From: Sialis fuliginosa
Taxonomy: Eukaryota; Arthropoda; Insecta; Megaloptera; Sialidae
Direction of reading: 5' to 3'
DNA length: 64,000 bases
Assembly (NCBI GenBank): GCA_961205875.1
Contig: OY540809.1
Location: forward strand, 34,546,267 to 34,610,266
Made by a program: the position numbers and the translations under genes. Shown here in pieces: positions 12,292 through 24,000 of this stretch (positions are counted from its first letter, which is position 1; each line of letters begins with the position of its first letter). A model generated the notes under the pieces. The model was not told the origin of the DNA. It saw only the letters and a list, made by a program, of their open reading frames with translations, and ran no database searches.

Positions 12292-13076
12292 TAGACCAAG
12301 AGCTGACTGTAAAAAATCTAGCCTATTGAGTAACAGGGTAAAATGTTTTTTAAATGTTAGTACCTACATATAGCGACCATGAGAAAAATCATTTTGTGCC
12401 TGGGCGGAACTTGTTCATTTTTCAGGGGGGGGGGGGGACTAAGGAGCTGAAGCTAGGTAAAAAAATATTTTTTTATACCAAGGCATCTGGCATGTTAAAA
12501 TGAATAACGAAAGCAGCGGAAATTTACCCTCTTTCTAATTTTTTAAATAATATTAAATAAAAATAAAAAAATATTTGTCGTTAGTGTTTGTAGTTGGTAG
12601 TTCCACTAAAGCCTCGTTACCCATTTTTTCAGATTTTTTGAGCCAGTAGTTACACAGTTATAGGTGAGGGGGTAAAATAAAATACTGTTTGAAGACCTCT
12701 GCTGGCACCATTTTTGAGTTAGAAAAAAAAAAAATATTGGTCACACCCCACACGTCTTGGTATACCATTTTTATTTTTTTATTTTTGAATTTACTTTAAA
12801 GCCTCCTGCCATTTTTGATTTAGACAAAAATAAGAAAAAGAGTTAATTTCCGCTGCTTTGGTTATACATTTTAACATGCCACATGCCTTGATATAAAAAA
12901 AAGATTTTTTTTATCTAGCTTTAAGTTCTTAGCCCCCCCCCCACCTGAAAAATTAACAAGTTCCACCCAGGCACAAAATGATTTTTCTCATGCTCGCTAT
13001 GGGTAATAACATTTGATAAATATTTTACCCTGTTACTCGATAGGCTAGTTTTTTTGCAGTCAGCTCTTGCTCTATA
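12292..13076. mobile_element. TIR element with G/C homopolymer interior
   Basis: Left end agagctgactgtaaaaaatc with tagcctattgagtaacaggg is inverted at the right end (ccctgttactcgataggcta, tgcagtcagctct). Arms are about 50 bp, and the interior sequences around ttcatttttcagggggg and cccacctgaaaaattaac are inverted as well. The core (ataccaaggcat, catgttaaaatg) is shared with 56885-57720. Confidence 0.6.
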
Positions 13077-13316
13077 GTATTAATTATTGCTTGTACGATA
13101 TTTAATATTATAAATATGGCTGCTATAGATCACAGAATGAAAATACTCTAAAGATGTAACACACAGATAAAATACTAAATACATATATTCATTTTCAAAA
13201 ACAAAAAGGTTTATTCTATTGTTTGTCTATAAACCACAACGATGAAGTCGAAAATTGTGCAACTTTTGTATTTATATATTATACAGCCAGATTTGTCGTT
13301 TTATACATTTTACCAT
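13077..13316. other. short AT-rich spacer
   Basis: No gene or recognised repeat between two mobile elements. Confidence 0.3.
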
Positions 13317-13930
13317 ATACAGGGTATCTAAATACCAGGGTACAGTATGGGGATCTCGGAAACTATAAGAGATAAAGATTCGGTTAAATGAGAGAAAAGT
13401 TACCTTTAAGAGGGAACAGTTCAATAATGCATTTACATTTCACAAAATTTTCATAGCCTACTAGATATTAGCCAAAAACCATTTTTGCCCGAATTTTTCC
13501 ATCGTTAAGCGACTTGAAATTTTAAAAAATGTTTCAAATAAATGCTGTAGGGTTTAGTATTGTCTATTTAGAAATATTTTTTTAATTTCTGAAATCTCGT
13601 AGTTTTTGAGATATGAGACTAACTTATATTTTCTTTAATAGGAACAATATGAAATTTTGTAATTTTTGAACAGAATATTTTATTACCTTTTCAATGATAT
13701 GCAACTTGATGCACTTACTTTTCAAAATATCTCAAAAAATGATCAAAAAGTATTTTTTATTTATTTAATACACAATATCAACCAAAGATGGCTATGGCTG
13801 TCAACAATGAGATTTTTAAAACAACTGAGAAATTGTTGTTATTTTGCCTGTTCGTAAGAATACTAAATTAATAATACTTATTATTATTATTGATACGTAT
13901 TTGTTGATAATATTTTATTATATTTTAAAA

Positions 13931-15007
13931 ATGGAATATTCCAACGATGAAAAGGTTGATATGTTGTTGTTGTACGGAAAATGCCAAAAAAATTCATGGG
14001 ACACCGCTAGACAATATCTCGAACAATATCCAGAGAGAAGACAACCGCCAGCAAATTTTTTTTGCAGAATTGAAAAAAAGTTACGATTATTCGGTTCATT
14101 TAAAAAACAAAATAATAAGAGAAAAGGAGTTACTGATGATGAAGAAAAGAAAGTCCTAGTTGAAGCATATGTTACTCACAAAAATATTAATCGGCAGTCA
14201 GTGTCATTAAGAGAAGTAAGCAATCAGTGTAGTGTTAATAAAGATTCTGCTAGAAAAATTTTAAAAAAGAGAAAATATAGGCCATATAAAATACAAAAAG
14301 TTCAATTTTTACAAGAAAACGACAGTGTGAGAAGGATGTATTTTTGTCGTTGGATTCTAAGCAAATATAGAATTGACAATCAATTCACATCAAAAATTCT
14401 ATGGTTTGATGAAGCTAAATTTACAAATAACGGGGTTTTCAACAGACATGTACATTTCCATTGGGATACTGAAAATCCAAGAATTATTCGTGAAAGTAAT
14501 TTTCAACAACGTTTCAGTATAAATGTTTGGGTAGGATTACTTGGAACAAAAATAATAGGACCGTTTTTCTTTGAAGAAAATTTAACAGCCGAAAGATATT
14601 TAAATTTCTTAACGCATAACCTCAATGGACTTTTGGACAACATATCTTTGAATACTTTAAGAAATTTTGAATATTTTCAACAAGATGGTGCTCCAGCCCA
14701 CAATGCTGCAATATGCAGACAATATTTAAATAATTTTTTACCAAATAAATGGATAGGTACAAATGGGCCTATATCATGGCCAGCACGATCTCCAGACCTT
14801 ACCCCATTGGATTTTTTCATATGGGGTTTTGTTAAAGATCAAGTTTTTTTTAATTTTCCACAAAGTCAACAGGAATTGAAAGATAAGATTGAAGAAGCAT
14901 TTAACAAAATTAGCCGGGCAATGCTATTAAATGTCCAAACTGAAATAATAAACAGAGCTCGACTCTGTCAAAGTTGTCATGGAAGGCAGTTTGAACAGTT
15001 TTTGTAA
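13931..15007 (+). CDS. Tc1/mariner-superfamily transposase (DD41D)
   Basis: Transposase that would cut and rejoin the ends of the element around it. I start it at the ATG at 13931 (MEYSNDEKVDMLLLYG, 358 aa). An in-frame ATG at 13844 lies in AT-rich sequence beyond the left repeat and adds 29 hydrophobic residues without family resemblance. The N-terminal part (YGKCQKNSWDTARQYLEQYP) resembles the helix-turn-helix-type domain found in many insect transposases (DUF4817-like). A DDE_3-type catalytic core follows. The likely catalytic residues are Asp in LWFDEAKF, Asp in FQQDGAPAH and Asp in SPDLTPLDFFIWG; 41 residues separate the last two, so the motif is DD41D. The frame has no stop or frameshift and the length is normal for the family, so the protein may be active or only recently silenced. 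Confidence 0.9.
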   Translation: MEYSNDEKVDMLLLYGKCQKNSWDTARQYLEQYPERRQPPANFFCRIEKKLRLFGSFKKQNNKRKGVTDDEEKKVLVEAYVTHKNINRQSVSLREVSNQCSVNKDSARKILKKRKYRPYKIQKVQFLQENDSVRRMYFCRWILSKYRIDNQFTSKILWFDEAKFTNNGVFNRHVHFHWDTENPRIIRESNFQQRFSINVWVGLLGTKIIGPFFFEENLTAERYLNFLTHNLNGLLDNISLNTLRNFEYFQQDGAPAHNAAICRQYLNNFLPNKWIGTNGPISWPARSPDLTPLDFFIWGFVKDQVFFNFPQSQQELKDKIEEAFNKISRAMLLNVQTEIINRARLCQSCHGRQFEQFL

Positions 15008-15107
15008 ACATTTTAAATTTCAAAAATTGTTTTTTTTTATTATTTTTATAACTACAATTAATTGTTAATCACGTTATTTATAATTAAATTTTATCTCATT
15101 GTTGACA

Positions 15108-15415
15108 GCCATAGTGAGCCATAGCCATCTTTGGCTGGTATTGTGTATTATATAAATAAAAATATGTTGTTTTTTTTATAAATAAAATAGCTTTTAAGTA
15201 ATGTTTCAATTTATTTTTTTTAAATATTGTTGTTGATAGTATTGTGTATTAAATAAATAAAAATATGTATTTTTTATAAATACAATAGTTAATTCATGCT
15301 ATGTTAGCTTATAAGTAAATTTTCAATTGTTTTTAAATCTTATTGTTGATTGTCATAGCCTTCTTAGGATCATACAGTGTATTAAATAAATAAAAAATAC
15401 TTTTTGATCATTTTT
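15108..15415. repeat. triplicated subterminal unit of the transposon
   Basis: A unit containing gttgacagccatag or gttgatagt, then attgtgtatt and aaataaataaaaa, occurs near 15108, 15231 and 15347 with a spacing of about 120 bp. The left arm has only one copy, inverted, at about 13750-13825. Confidence 0.6.
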
Positions 15416-15706
15416 TGAGATATTTTGAAAAGTAAGTGCATCAAGTTGCATATCATTGAAAAGGTAATAAAATCTTCTGTTCAAAAATTACAAAATTTCA
15501 TATTGTTCCTATTAAAGAAAATATAAGTTAGTCTCATATCTCAAAAACTACGAGATTTCTGAAAATTAAAAAAATATTTCTAAATAGACAATACTAAACT
15601 CTACAGCATTTATTTGAAACACTTTTTTTTTTTTTATTTGAAATACTTTTACCCGGGGTTTTGTTCGATAAATTCCCATATGACCAACCACTCTAAATAC
15701 AGGGGC

Positions 15707-15921
15707 CAGTGACGTAGGAACGGGGGGGGTTTTGGGGTCGAAACCCCTCCCCGAAATATTTTATGTGCATAAAATATATGAAATTATTATTACAATTTTG
15801 AATTGAATGACCTTTTTTTGTGATTATAACCCCCCCCCCCCCCTCGAAATATTCAATGTTCTTAAAGTATGTGAAATAATTATTATAACCACCCCCGAAA
15901 ATTTTTCTTACTACGCCACTG
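15707..15921. mobile_element. 215-bp hAT-type MITE with perfect 8-bp duplication
   Basis: Ends cagtgacgtaggaa and ttactacgccactg are inverted. Both flanks are acaggggc (15699-15706 and 15922-15929), a perfect 8-bp target duplication. The interior holds G and C homopolymer runs. Confidence 0.85.
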
Positions 15922-16001
15922 ACAGGGGCACTACATTACCAGCACGGTGCTGCCCTGCTTTTGAATAATATATGTGATGGTACATAATGTAAACTAATAT
16001 A

Positions 16002-16992
16002 TTGGGTTGGCAACAAATTTACTCCATGTTCTGAAAGAAATGGAAGTATTGTAATACCATCGAAAAATCGTGTCCGAGATAATGACAAATTCTAATTGTA
16101 CTAACTTCAAAACGTAAAGAAAAGTTAATTTCCGCATGGCGGCTATGCGTGTTTCTGTGTGTCTGTGTGTCAGGATGTAGAATTTTTTTTCGTTCACGAT
16201 AACTACTGTAAAAATGCACCGATCTGAATTATTTTTGGGGAAAATATTTGTCTCAGTGAGTACTCCAGACCTATTGATTTTGGTGCTAATCGGATTAGGG
16301 GTTTTGGAAATATTTGAAATTTTGTAACTTTTTTCGTCAAAAAGCGAACATCGCGAGTATTATCTCACTAATTTTGATAAGACTTGGTACATTTGTAGTT
16401 CAATTAAACCTAAGGGACGTTTATTATTTGTACATGCCTAAACAGCCATTGAAGGGGTGAAAAACGCCCTCAAAATTTGAATTTTAAATACTAATTAATG
16501 TCATTAATTCATATCCATACCGATATTTTTTCATGTTTTCCAAAGCAATTTTATTAATACAAATAACAAACATTAATCAATTAGGCATTGGCAATTTTGT
16601 TCGATGACCTTTTGCCATCTTTCAGTCAGCTTTTGGTTTTTAGAGGCAAAAAACTGAATCAACTCATTTTTAACAGCCTCATTTGAATCGAATGTTTTTC
16701 CATTCAAATGGTTTTGAAGTGAACGGAATAAATGATAATCTGATGGTGCAAGGTCAGGACTATACCTTTTCGAAAGTAATAAAGTAAAATGTAACGAAAA
16801 TGACCGTCTGGAATACCCATTTCAAATCAATGCAAAACAATAAATAAACAACAAAACTTGAAACTTTTTTTTAAACAAATAATCTATGAAATGTCAGCTG
16901 TCAAATACCATATGCGGTCTGAAGTTTTTAATGAAGAAGAACGACTAAATCCATCTAATGAAAAAAACGAAATTACTTTGTTGCCAACCCAA
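16002..16992 (-). mobile_element. decayed mariner-like element
   Basis: Ends TTGGGTTGGCAACAAA and TTTGTTGCCAACCCAA are perfect inverted repeats of 16 bp bordered by TA on each side, the classic mariner arrangement. At about 1 kb it is shorter than a full mariner (about 1.3 kb) because most of the transposase is deleted. Confidence 0.85.
16573..16763 (-). pseudogene. mariner transposase, C-terminal remnant
   Basis: On the minus strand this reads YSPDLAPSDYHLFRSLQNHL and runs about 63 residues to a TAA stop at 16573. This is the end of a mariner DD34D catalytic core, including the last catalytic Asp in APSD. Everything upstream, with the first two catalytic aspartates and the DNA-binding domain, is missing. 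It cannot encode an active enzyme. Confidence 0.85.
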
Positions 16993-17426
16993 TATTTGCA
17001 TTAATTGTTATTGCTCAAGCCTAAACTATATCTAATAGTGAAAGTTCCATCAAAATCAGTTTAGTAGTTTTCAAGATTACTTGGAACAAACAAACAGATA
17101 GACAAAATACCTAAAAACTATTAAAATGGATTCTATTTCCGATAAAATAAATAAAATATATTTTTTAAAAGTACTGATGTTTAAATTAATGTTAAACTCA
17201 ATTTAAAATTTATAACGTTTATCAGTAAATAATACTTATATCAATTCATTTCGTTATCAGTTCGACCTTTGGAATCCGTCATATTTACTACAACTATATA
17301 AATGTTTTTGTGACAGTTCTGAAAAAAAGTTGGTGGCATTGCCGTATAACCTCTCGTATGGCAGACCGTTCACAGATTTATTGCAGGTTAATTGTTATTA
17401 ACTATGTAAATTTAATGCTTCTATAC

Positions 17427-17690
17427 AGGACCGGCACTAGGGATTCAGTTAGTATGTGAAAAATCCTTATTGCCGCCTTATTTCCATGCATTTGCGCCCC
17501 CTACTATTTTTGATGACCTTTTTTGTTATCATTACGATTTTGCCGCTCCATAATTATACTTTTGCGCCCTCTTTCTTTTTTTAGTCCTCAAATCACTTTT
17601 TACTTAAGCCTGATAATATTATTCAAATTTTACCGTCTTCGGTGATTGGCGCCTGCGTGAAAATCACGCATCGTACCCGCCTTCCGCCGG
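17427..17690. repeat. dispersed repeat shared with 59.2 kb
   Basis: Contains aggaccggcactag, ttttgccgc, gcgccctctttcttttttt, gtgattggcgcctg and gaaaatcacgcatcgtac. The same blocks occur inverted at 59245-59440. It could be a TIR element that has lost one end. Confidence 0.5.
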
Positions 17691-17718
17691 CTCTGCTTCT
17701 ATACATATATGTATTATA

Positions 17719-18777
17719 CAGGATGATTCAGCACTGTCGTGCCAAACTTGAACAGTAAATTAAGAAATATATTTTAAGCAAAAAACATCATATGAACATG
17801 TGTCCGGAAAATTTTCGTGACGGGGCTACAGCCCTCCAAAGATTTTATTCAAAATTAGTTTTTATTTGTTTAGTATTAATAAGTGTTATTGATTTCCAGT
17901 ATTAACCAATTATAATTTAGACCAGGGCTGTATGGGGCCAGTAGGCCCATCGATTTTTATCTAGTATATTTTTGTTCTTTAATTTTTTTCCTCTGTTAGA
18001 CATTTAAATAAGACTGTATGATACAAAATACACAAAAATATACTTTGCTCATTTACCATAGGATAAACCCTTTACGAGAAAAATCGATGCAAATAAAAGC
18101 ATGCAGAATTTTACTTAATCCGAATGCTTCAAACTACACAAAATAAATTTATATTCTTGTTCTATGATAAAAAATAAGACAAAAAATTAATATAAATATA
18201 CCTCCAAAAATTCATCCCTATCAACAAATAGCCATTTAAAGTATCACTTTTTAGTGATGTTAGTAAAGTACTATCAACAGTAATAAAATTGGCTATAAGT
18301 CTAAAAGGACACTTATTAGGTGGTATATGTACATGAACTTTTTTTCTTACCTTTAATCATAGAATAGGAATATAAATTTATTTTGTGTAATTTGAACCAT
18401 CCGATTTAGTAAAATTCTGCATGCCTTCTTTTGCATCGATATTGCTCGTAAACGGTTTATCCTATAATATATGTACAAAGTATATTTTTGTGTATTTTGA
18501 GTCACATAATCTTATTTAAACGTCTAACTCAGGAAAAATTACAGAACAATAAAATACTGGATATCGATAACACTTATTAATACTAAACCCTGTATCAAAT
18601 TTCATAACTGTAGCACAATGGGCTAATTAAATTAAAACTAATTTTGAGTAAAATCTTTGGAGGGCTGTAGCTCTCTCATGAAAAATTTCCGGACACATGT
18701 TCATATAAAGTTTTTTGCTTAAAATATTTTTCTCAATGTACAGTTCAAGTTTGGCACAACAGTGCTGAATCAGCCTG
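17719..18777. mobile_element. 1.06-kb palindromic TA-flanked element
   Basis: Ends caggatgattcagcactg and cagtgctgaatcagcctg are inverted and bordered by TA. The arms continue inverted through caaacttgaac, aaaaaac and catgtgtccgga almost to the centre. It is a divergent cousin of 57822-58932 (shared acatgtgtccggaaa and agtgttatt blocks). No coding capacity. Confidence 0.75.
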
Positions 18778-19004
18778 TATATTGTACAATAATTTTCCTA
18801 TACGTAATAGGCATAGGTCATTGTGATTGTAATTGATTTCAATTGAAGTATCTTAATGAAGTTGCAATAATTATTTTATGTATATTATTCACAACTGAAG
18901 AAATATTCAAAGTGTTACAATTTTTTTTTAAAATTGTGATATTGATTTGAAAATAAGACATTTTCAATAGTTAAGTTAAATTGATGTTTATATAAATACT
19001 TAAT

Positions 19005-19787
19005 ATATAAAGCTCAACGTCTCTCTGTCTGTCCACTAGTGCGCTTATCACTCGAGAACCACTTATACGATTTACGTGGTTTCTTTTTTAATTCATAGGT
19101 ACATTCTCTGGCCAGGTTATACTGTATTTTGTTACGTTGGGTAATATAACAACTAAGCAGTGACAATAATAGTAAATCAAGTCGGAAAAAATTTTGCCGT
19201 CGGCGCGCTGTTTTGCAATACGCTGCCTAAACCGTTCAATATTGAACAAAATAATGTATTATAGAACTGTGTAGAATCAAAAGATCTACAATAAAGTCAG
19301 CGACACCATATGTCTAACTTTTATATTTAAGCCACAATGACTGCTTTTATGTTACAAAGAAAATTTAAAATATTTGGGTTTTGTTTACGTGGACTTATGA
19401 CCAGCAAAATGTAATGTAGATATAATTTACCCTTTACAGAATCCAATTGAGTCTTTTGTTTTAGGAAATAACGTGAAATATACGTACAATAACATATTAT
19501 TCACGGCAATTCGCGCGAACTATGAAGTGTCGCGGGGAGAGGGAAAGATTCTTCGCTCGACCGGCAGTTATTTATTTTGTTTTCAATTATTAACTTTTAA
19601 ATGTAACCAGAACAAAAATTATTTGTAATTTTTGTTCTGATTTGTTTTTTTTTTTGGTACGTTAGGTTTTGATTAGTTTTTATTACGATAATAATTAATC
19701 GTGTTTGTACTTAATTCAACTATATTTTTCAAAAATCCTAAACAATAATTCCGTAGTCCAAGCAGGCGAAGTCACGCGGGCCCAGCT
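19005..19787 (+). repeat. Helitron-like repeat, tentative
   Basis: Begins near tatataaagctcaacgtctc with tctgtctgtccactagtgcg and ends gcgaagtcacgcgggcccag followed by CTAAT. A CTRR-T 3' end and a GC-rich motif just before it suggest a Helitron-type terminus. The 5' end is not a clear TC, so the class is uncertain. Confidence 0.35.
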
Positions 19788-21026
19788 AATAATAAATAAA
19801 AACAAATTATAAATATAGATAAAAAAATTAATATTGCTGACGCAATTTTCTTTATTTTTCTCTGCATTATACATATGTATTATATTATAATGCAATCTGT
19901 TGTGTTATTTTAGATTTAATGCGTGAGTTTTTTTATTAATGATAAGGAAGTGTAATAACCTACATACATAGCTATCATATTGTCCGCTCTCTGTAAAAAG
20001 AGTACGCATTATTCAATTGACCTGAACTAATACAGTTCATAACCAATATAAATATGCAAATTGTATTTAAAATACTGACTGTCGCATAGGTTCATGGAAA
20101 TGCATTTGTTTCATTTTAATACAATGGTATTTTATTTTTAAATTCTGCAATGAATATTAAATTAATTAAATTTGATATATTAAACTATTCAATAGTGCTT
20201 ATTTTTAGGGTTTCAAAGAAACCCTATTAATCTTACGTCGTCCGTCCGTCCTTTTCAGTCAAAGCAAAATATCTTGTAAACTGAAAAGAAAACTGTCAAC
20301 TTTCCTTATACGCCGTCGGAACAATATCGAAGATACCCGACTGTACCCGAACTTTACGTCTTTGTTTATGTTGATAGTAAAATTTGCTTTATTTTCTAAC
20401 ATTCTATTAGAATATATCGAAAATCATAAATCTGAGATCTAGACATGATGCGTATGATTTTTAGAGAATCGTTTTACAAACAAAATAAAACCATACATAC
20501 ATCTCCACAATTAACAGTTAATGAGATATTACTTTTTTAGTTTTTGTGTTCTCAACATAATTGGTATCTTCTGTCTTCTTTCTTTCTGCTATTACCAAAA
20601 AAATTATAAAACAACATGGTAAAATATATTAGACCGCCTAAGATTTTACAACTTAAATAGTAATTTTTTTAAGAAAAACCATTAAAAAATACAAATTTGT
20701 CGAGATTGGAACTTTTTACTGTGCTTGTATTTTAAAAAATAATATTGTGTCCTTTACTTTTTAATCTTTTTATATTAAGAATTTTAATTTTTTTTATTTT
20801 ACCGTATAAAATTGACCATATTCGACTTTCGCACATCGTTTATAGTGCAGAGCACAGTAATTTTTCTAAGTTTTTTCTCTCCGTGTACCAAGTTTGGACC
20901 TGGGTCTTAGTTTTCCAGTTATTATTTAGGACGATGCAATTTTTTTTCAGCAATAAGTAAATACATGGTGCCATAAAATATTAATGTTATTTTCAAAATT
21001 AAAATATTTTATTTCTTTATTTCCAG
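19788..21026. other. non-genic; contains a dispersed repeat
   Basis: At 20204-20560 lies a repeat starting agggtttcaaagaaaccct (a small hairpin) and then gtccgtccgtccttttcag. Related starts occur at about 21488 and 56714. I searched here by eye for upstream SERAC1-like exons on the plus strand and found none. Confidence 0.4.
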
Positions 21027-24000
21027 CTTGGGAGAGTCAATACAAACCAGACCACATTGAGAATAACATCTCTAATGTAGCGTCTTCAAATCTGTCGACT
21101 ATCTGTTCGATGACTCGGGGGATTATGTTCTACAGCGTACCACACCGCGGCTCTTCTTTAGCCGACATGAATCTTCCTCTGCTCAGGCAGTCTGTTGAAT
21201 TAACGGAGATACAAAAAGGTAATTGTAATATAATTTAATCCTTATTATTATATTCACGCGTATATAAAAGACGTTGTTATTTTCTTGTCGGATTTAGGCA
21301 TGGGGAACATGGGCTATTTTGCTTAGGGCGGCAAAATTTAGGGGGGCGGCAGATTCTGGGAGAATACAACTTTTTAAATTAAATACACAACACTAAAAAA
21401 AGGAATACAAAAAAATACTCTGATTATCAAAACGATTTTTCTACATCTTGTAAAAATTTCTCTGACGATTTCGATTGCCCTCATTTTTAGGTTTCCGTAG
21501 AAAACTAGGAAACTTTATAGTTTTGCTATATCCGACCGTCGCGTCCGTCCATCCTCAAAAAATTTAAGCCGATTAAGATGAAATTTGGTATACGGACGAA
21601 GACTGATAACCCAAAAACAAAAATGATGATATTTTTGAAAAAATAATTTTTTGGACCTCCTTTCCATAGACTGAAAAGTATTTTAAAAAAAAATTCACTT
21701 AATCTATTAAGTGGAGGATCTTTAGATAGGTCTCCTAAAATGCAATAAAAAAATGTAATATGACATTTTGATTTTAACCCTTCAGTCACGATATATTTGC
21801 GTTCAAAGTCGTGATCAAAGCGTCCCCCCACCCTAATTTCTAAACTATCAATTTAAAAAATCTGAAAAATTTCAAGAATGTAGCTTTTAATTAGTACCTC
21901 CACTGAAAATTATAACGAACACTGTCAAAATTATTTTGGACCCCCTCCCATAGACTGAAAAGTGAACTCACATTTTTTTTGTTCACTTAACCCATTGAGT
22001 GAGATGTCATTAGATAGGTCTCCCGAAATGCATCAAAAAAAGTTAAATAAACTTTTGATTTTAACCCTTCAGTCACGATCTATTTACATTTAAATGTCGT
22101 TGTCAGAGCGCCCCTCCCCACTCTAATTTCTAAAGTATCTATTCAAAAAATCTGAAAAAAATTCAAAATGTAGCTTTTAATTAGTACTTTCACTGAAAAT
22201 TATAACGAACACGAATGTAGAGATATAACAAAACGCACACTTTATCATTTTTATACTCATGTTTAACCATTTACCCAATACATTCTTTATCTATTTCTTT
22301 TGTAACGATTCCATGCTCTATACTCTATGTCTATGTCTAAACCAATACTTTTTTATGCAATAACGTATTTTATTGAAAAATTCATGAAATTATTTATTTA
22401 TTTCTGTTTCAGATTGTCCGTCTATTTTGGATCTACACAATAAATTTATTGCAATTTGTAAAAGTGGAAGATTTGAACCAGAAATATTTAGTTTCATTGA
22501 AACATCTTTAACCTTTATGTCGGTCTTGTATCTTCGAATAGTTGCCACGGAATCTGCAGGTAAATATATTTTAATAATTAAGTTGTTTGATTTCTTAATT
22601 CTACATACTCGTAATAACATACATGTCTATACAGAGTGTACCGTAAACATACCGACAAACGAACCATTTCAGCAGTAGAGCAAAATAAAATACCCCGTAC
22701 AAAATCAATGGAGTTGTAATAGGTGCAACCTACGATTTTTTTTAATTTCTGCCCCAAAGGGCATCCAAACATTCTATATTCATTTTTATTTTTATATTAT
22801 CTCCTAAAGCATAGGTGTCCAACCTTTCGAACCTTCTGGGCCGCATAGCATAAACCCAATTTACTAAGGGCCGCAGGCCAGAATACAATATAAAATAAAA
22901 ACTGAGGACCTTTTTTTAGTCGCACTGCTTTCAATGCAGGTTTATTTTTATATATATATTTTTTAATTATCCTCACGAGCCGCGGATTGAACAAGCTTGT
23001 CCTAAAGGATCAGCATTTTTGAAAGTTTGTAAAGGATAAAAAGTTTTTAGAATTAGCCAGACATTATAAAGAAATTCTTTTAAATTAAATTAATAACTTT
23101 TGTTAAAATCATCCAAAGGACTCGTAACTAGGCTCAAATTATTCCTGAAGTTCCAAAGAATAATGGCCAATCATAATTTAAAAAAATATTAGTAGTTTAA
23201 CCAATGAAAATCGCTAATGTTTAAGGGTAAGTGCATTTTTACGTCTTTTAAGCCCTTTGGAAGAGGTAATTTTAGGCCAAATTTAGTATATGTGGTCACA
23301 ATCGATTCATCTAAGTGTCCTGAACATATATCAATGATAAAAATATACCATCGTTGCTTCAGATTTTGTGATAAATTGAAAAAAACGGTTGAAAATGAGG
23401 TTTTCACCCTTAAATCCCATTTTTAAGGGTGTTGCACCACTTTTCGCTAGTCCAGGTTATTTTTTTCGAATTCTCCGGTTCAAAATCTATAAGAATCAAT
23501 CATAAAATTGCTTGCCCTCTTAATTTCCTGCCAAAATGCTTCCTTTACTGGACTGAATTTATTATTTTGTTTGGAAAAATGTAATTTTTTTAAATTGTAT
23601 ACAACAAAAATTCAATGTATTTCTAAGCGCACTTGCACCCGTTCTAATAATTGAATATTATTTTGGGGGGTCTCATTTTGTTTGTATGTACAAATAGAAG
23701 GTATCTACCTTGGTTTCACTAAAAAATATTCAACCCTGATGTTTTTATTTAAATTTTAGTAAAAAGATAGTTTTTCAAAAATTTACGTTACTTACAGTTA
23801 AAATTGGATGATTTTAGCAAAAGTTATTAATTTTTAAACTATTTTCCCCAAAAAGATGCATTTTTAAGTCTTTTAAGCCCTCTGGAAGAGATAATTTTTG
23901 GTCAAATTTAGTATATGTGGTCACAATCGATTCGTCTGAGTGTCCTGAACATATATCAACGATAAAAATATACCATCGTCGCTTTAGATTTTGTGATAAA

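Larger units (their letters stand above)
13317..15700 (+). mobile_element. Tc1/mariner-superfamily transposon, transposase intact
   Basis: The transposase gene lies between long imperfect inverted repeats, at about 13530-13825 on the left and 15085-15633 on the right. They include agatggctatggctgtcaac, tttttgagatat and tgatatgcaacttgatgcac. The outermost ends are not resolved: the left begins near tacagggtatctaaata and the right near 15690. The right arm is longer because one subterminal unit occurs three times. Confidence 0.7.

Noticed and set aside
13844..13930. Upstream ATG of the transposase frame
   Set aside because: The extra 29 residues are hydrophobic, lie in AT-rich sequence and lack family resemblance. 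The ATG at 13931 gives the expected N-terminus.
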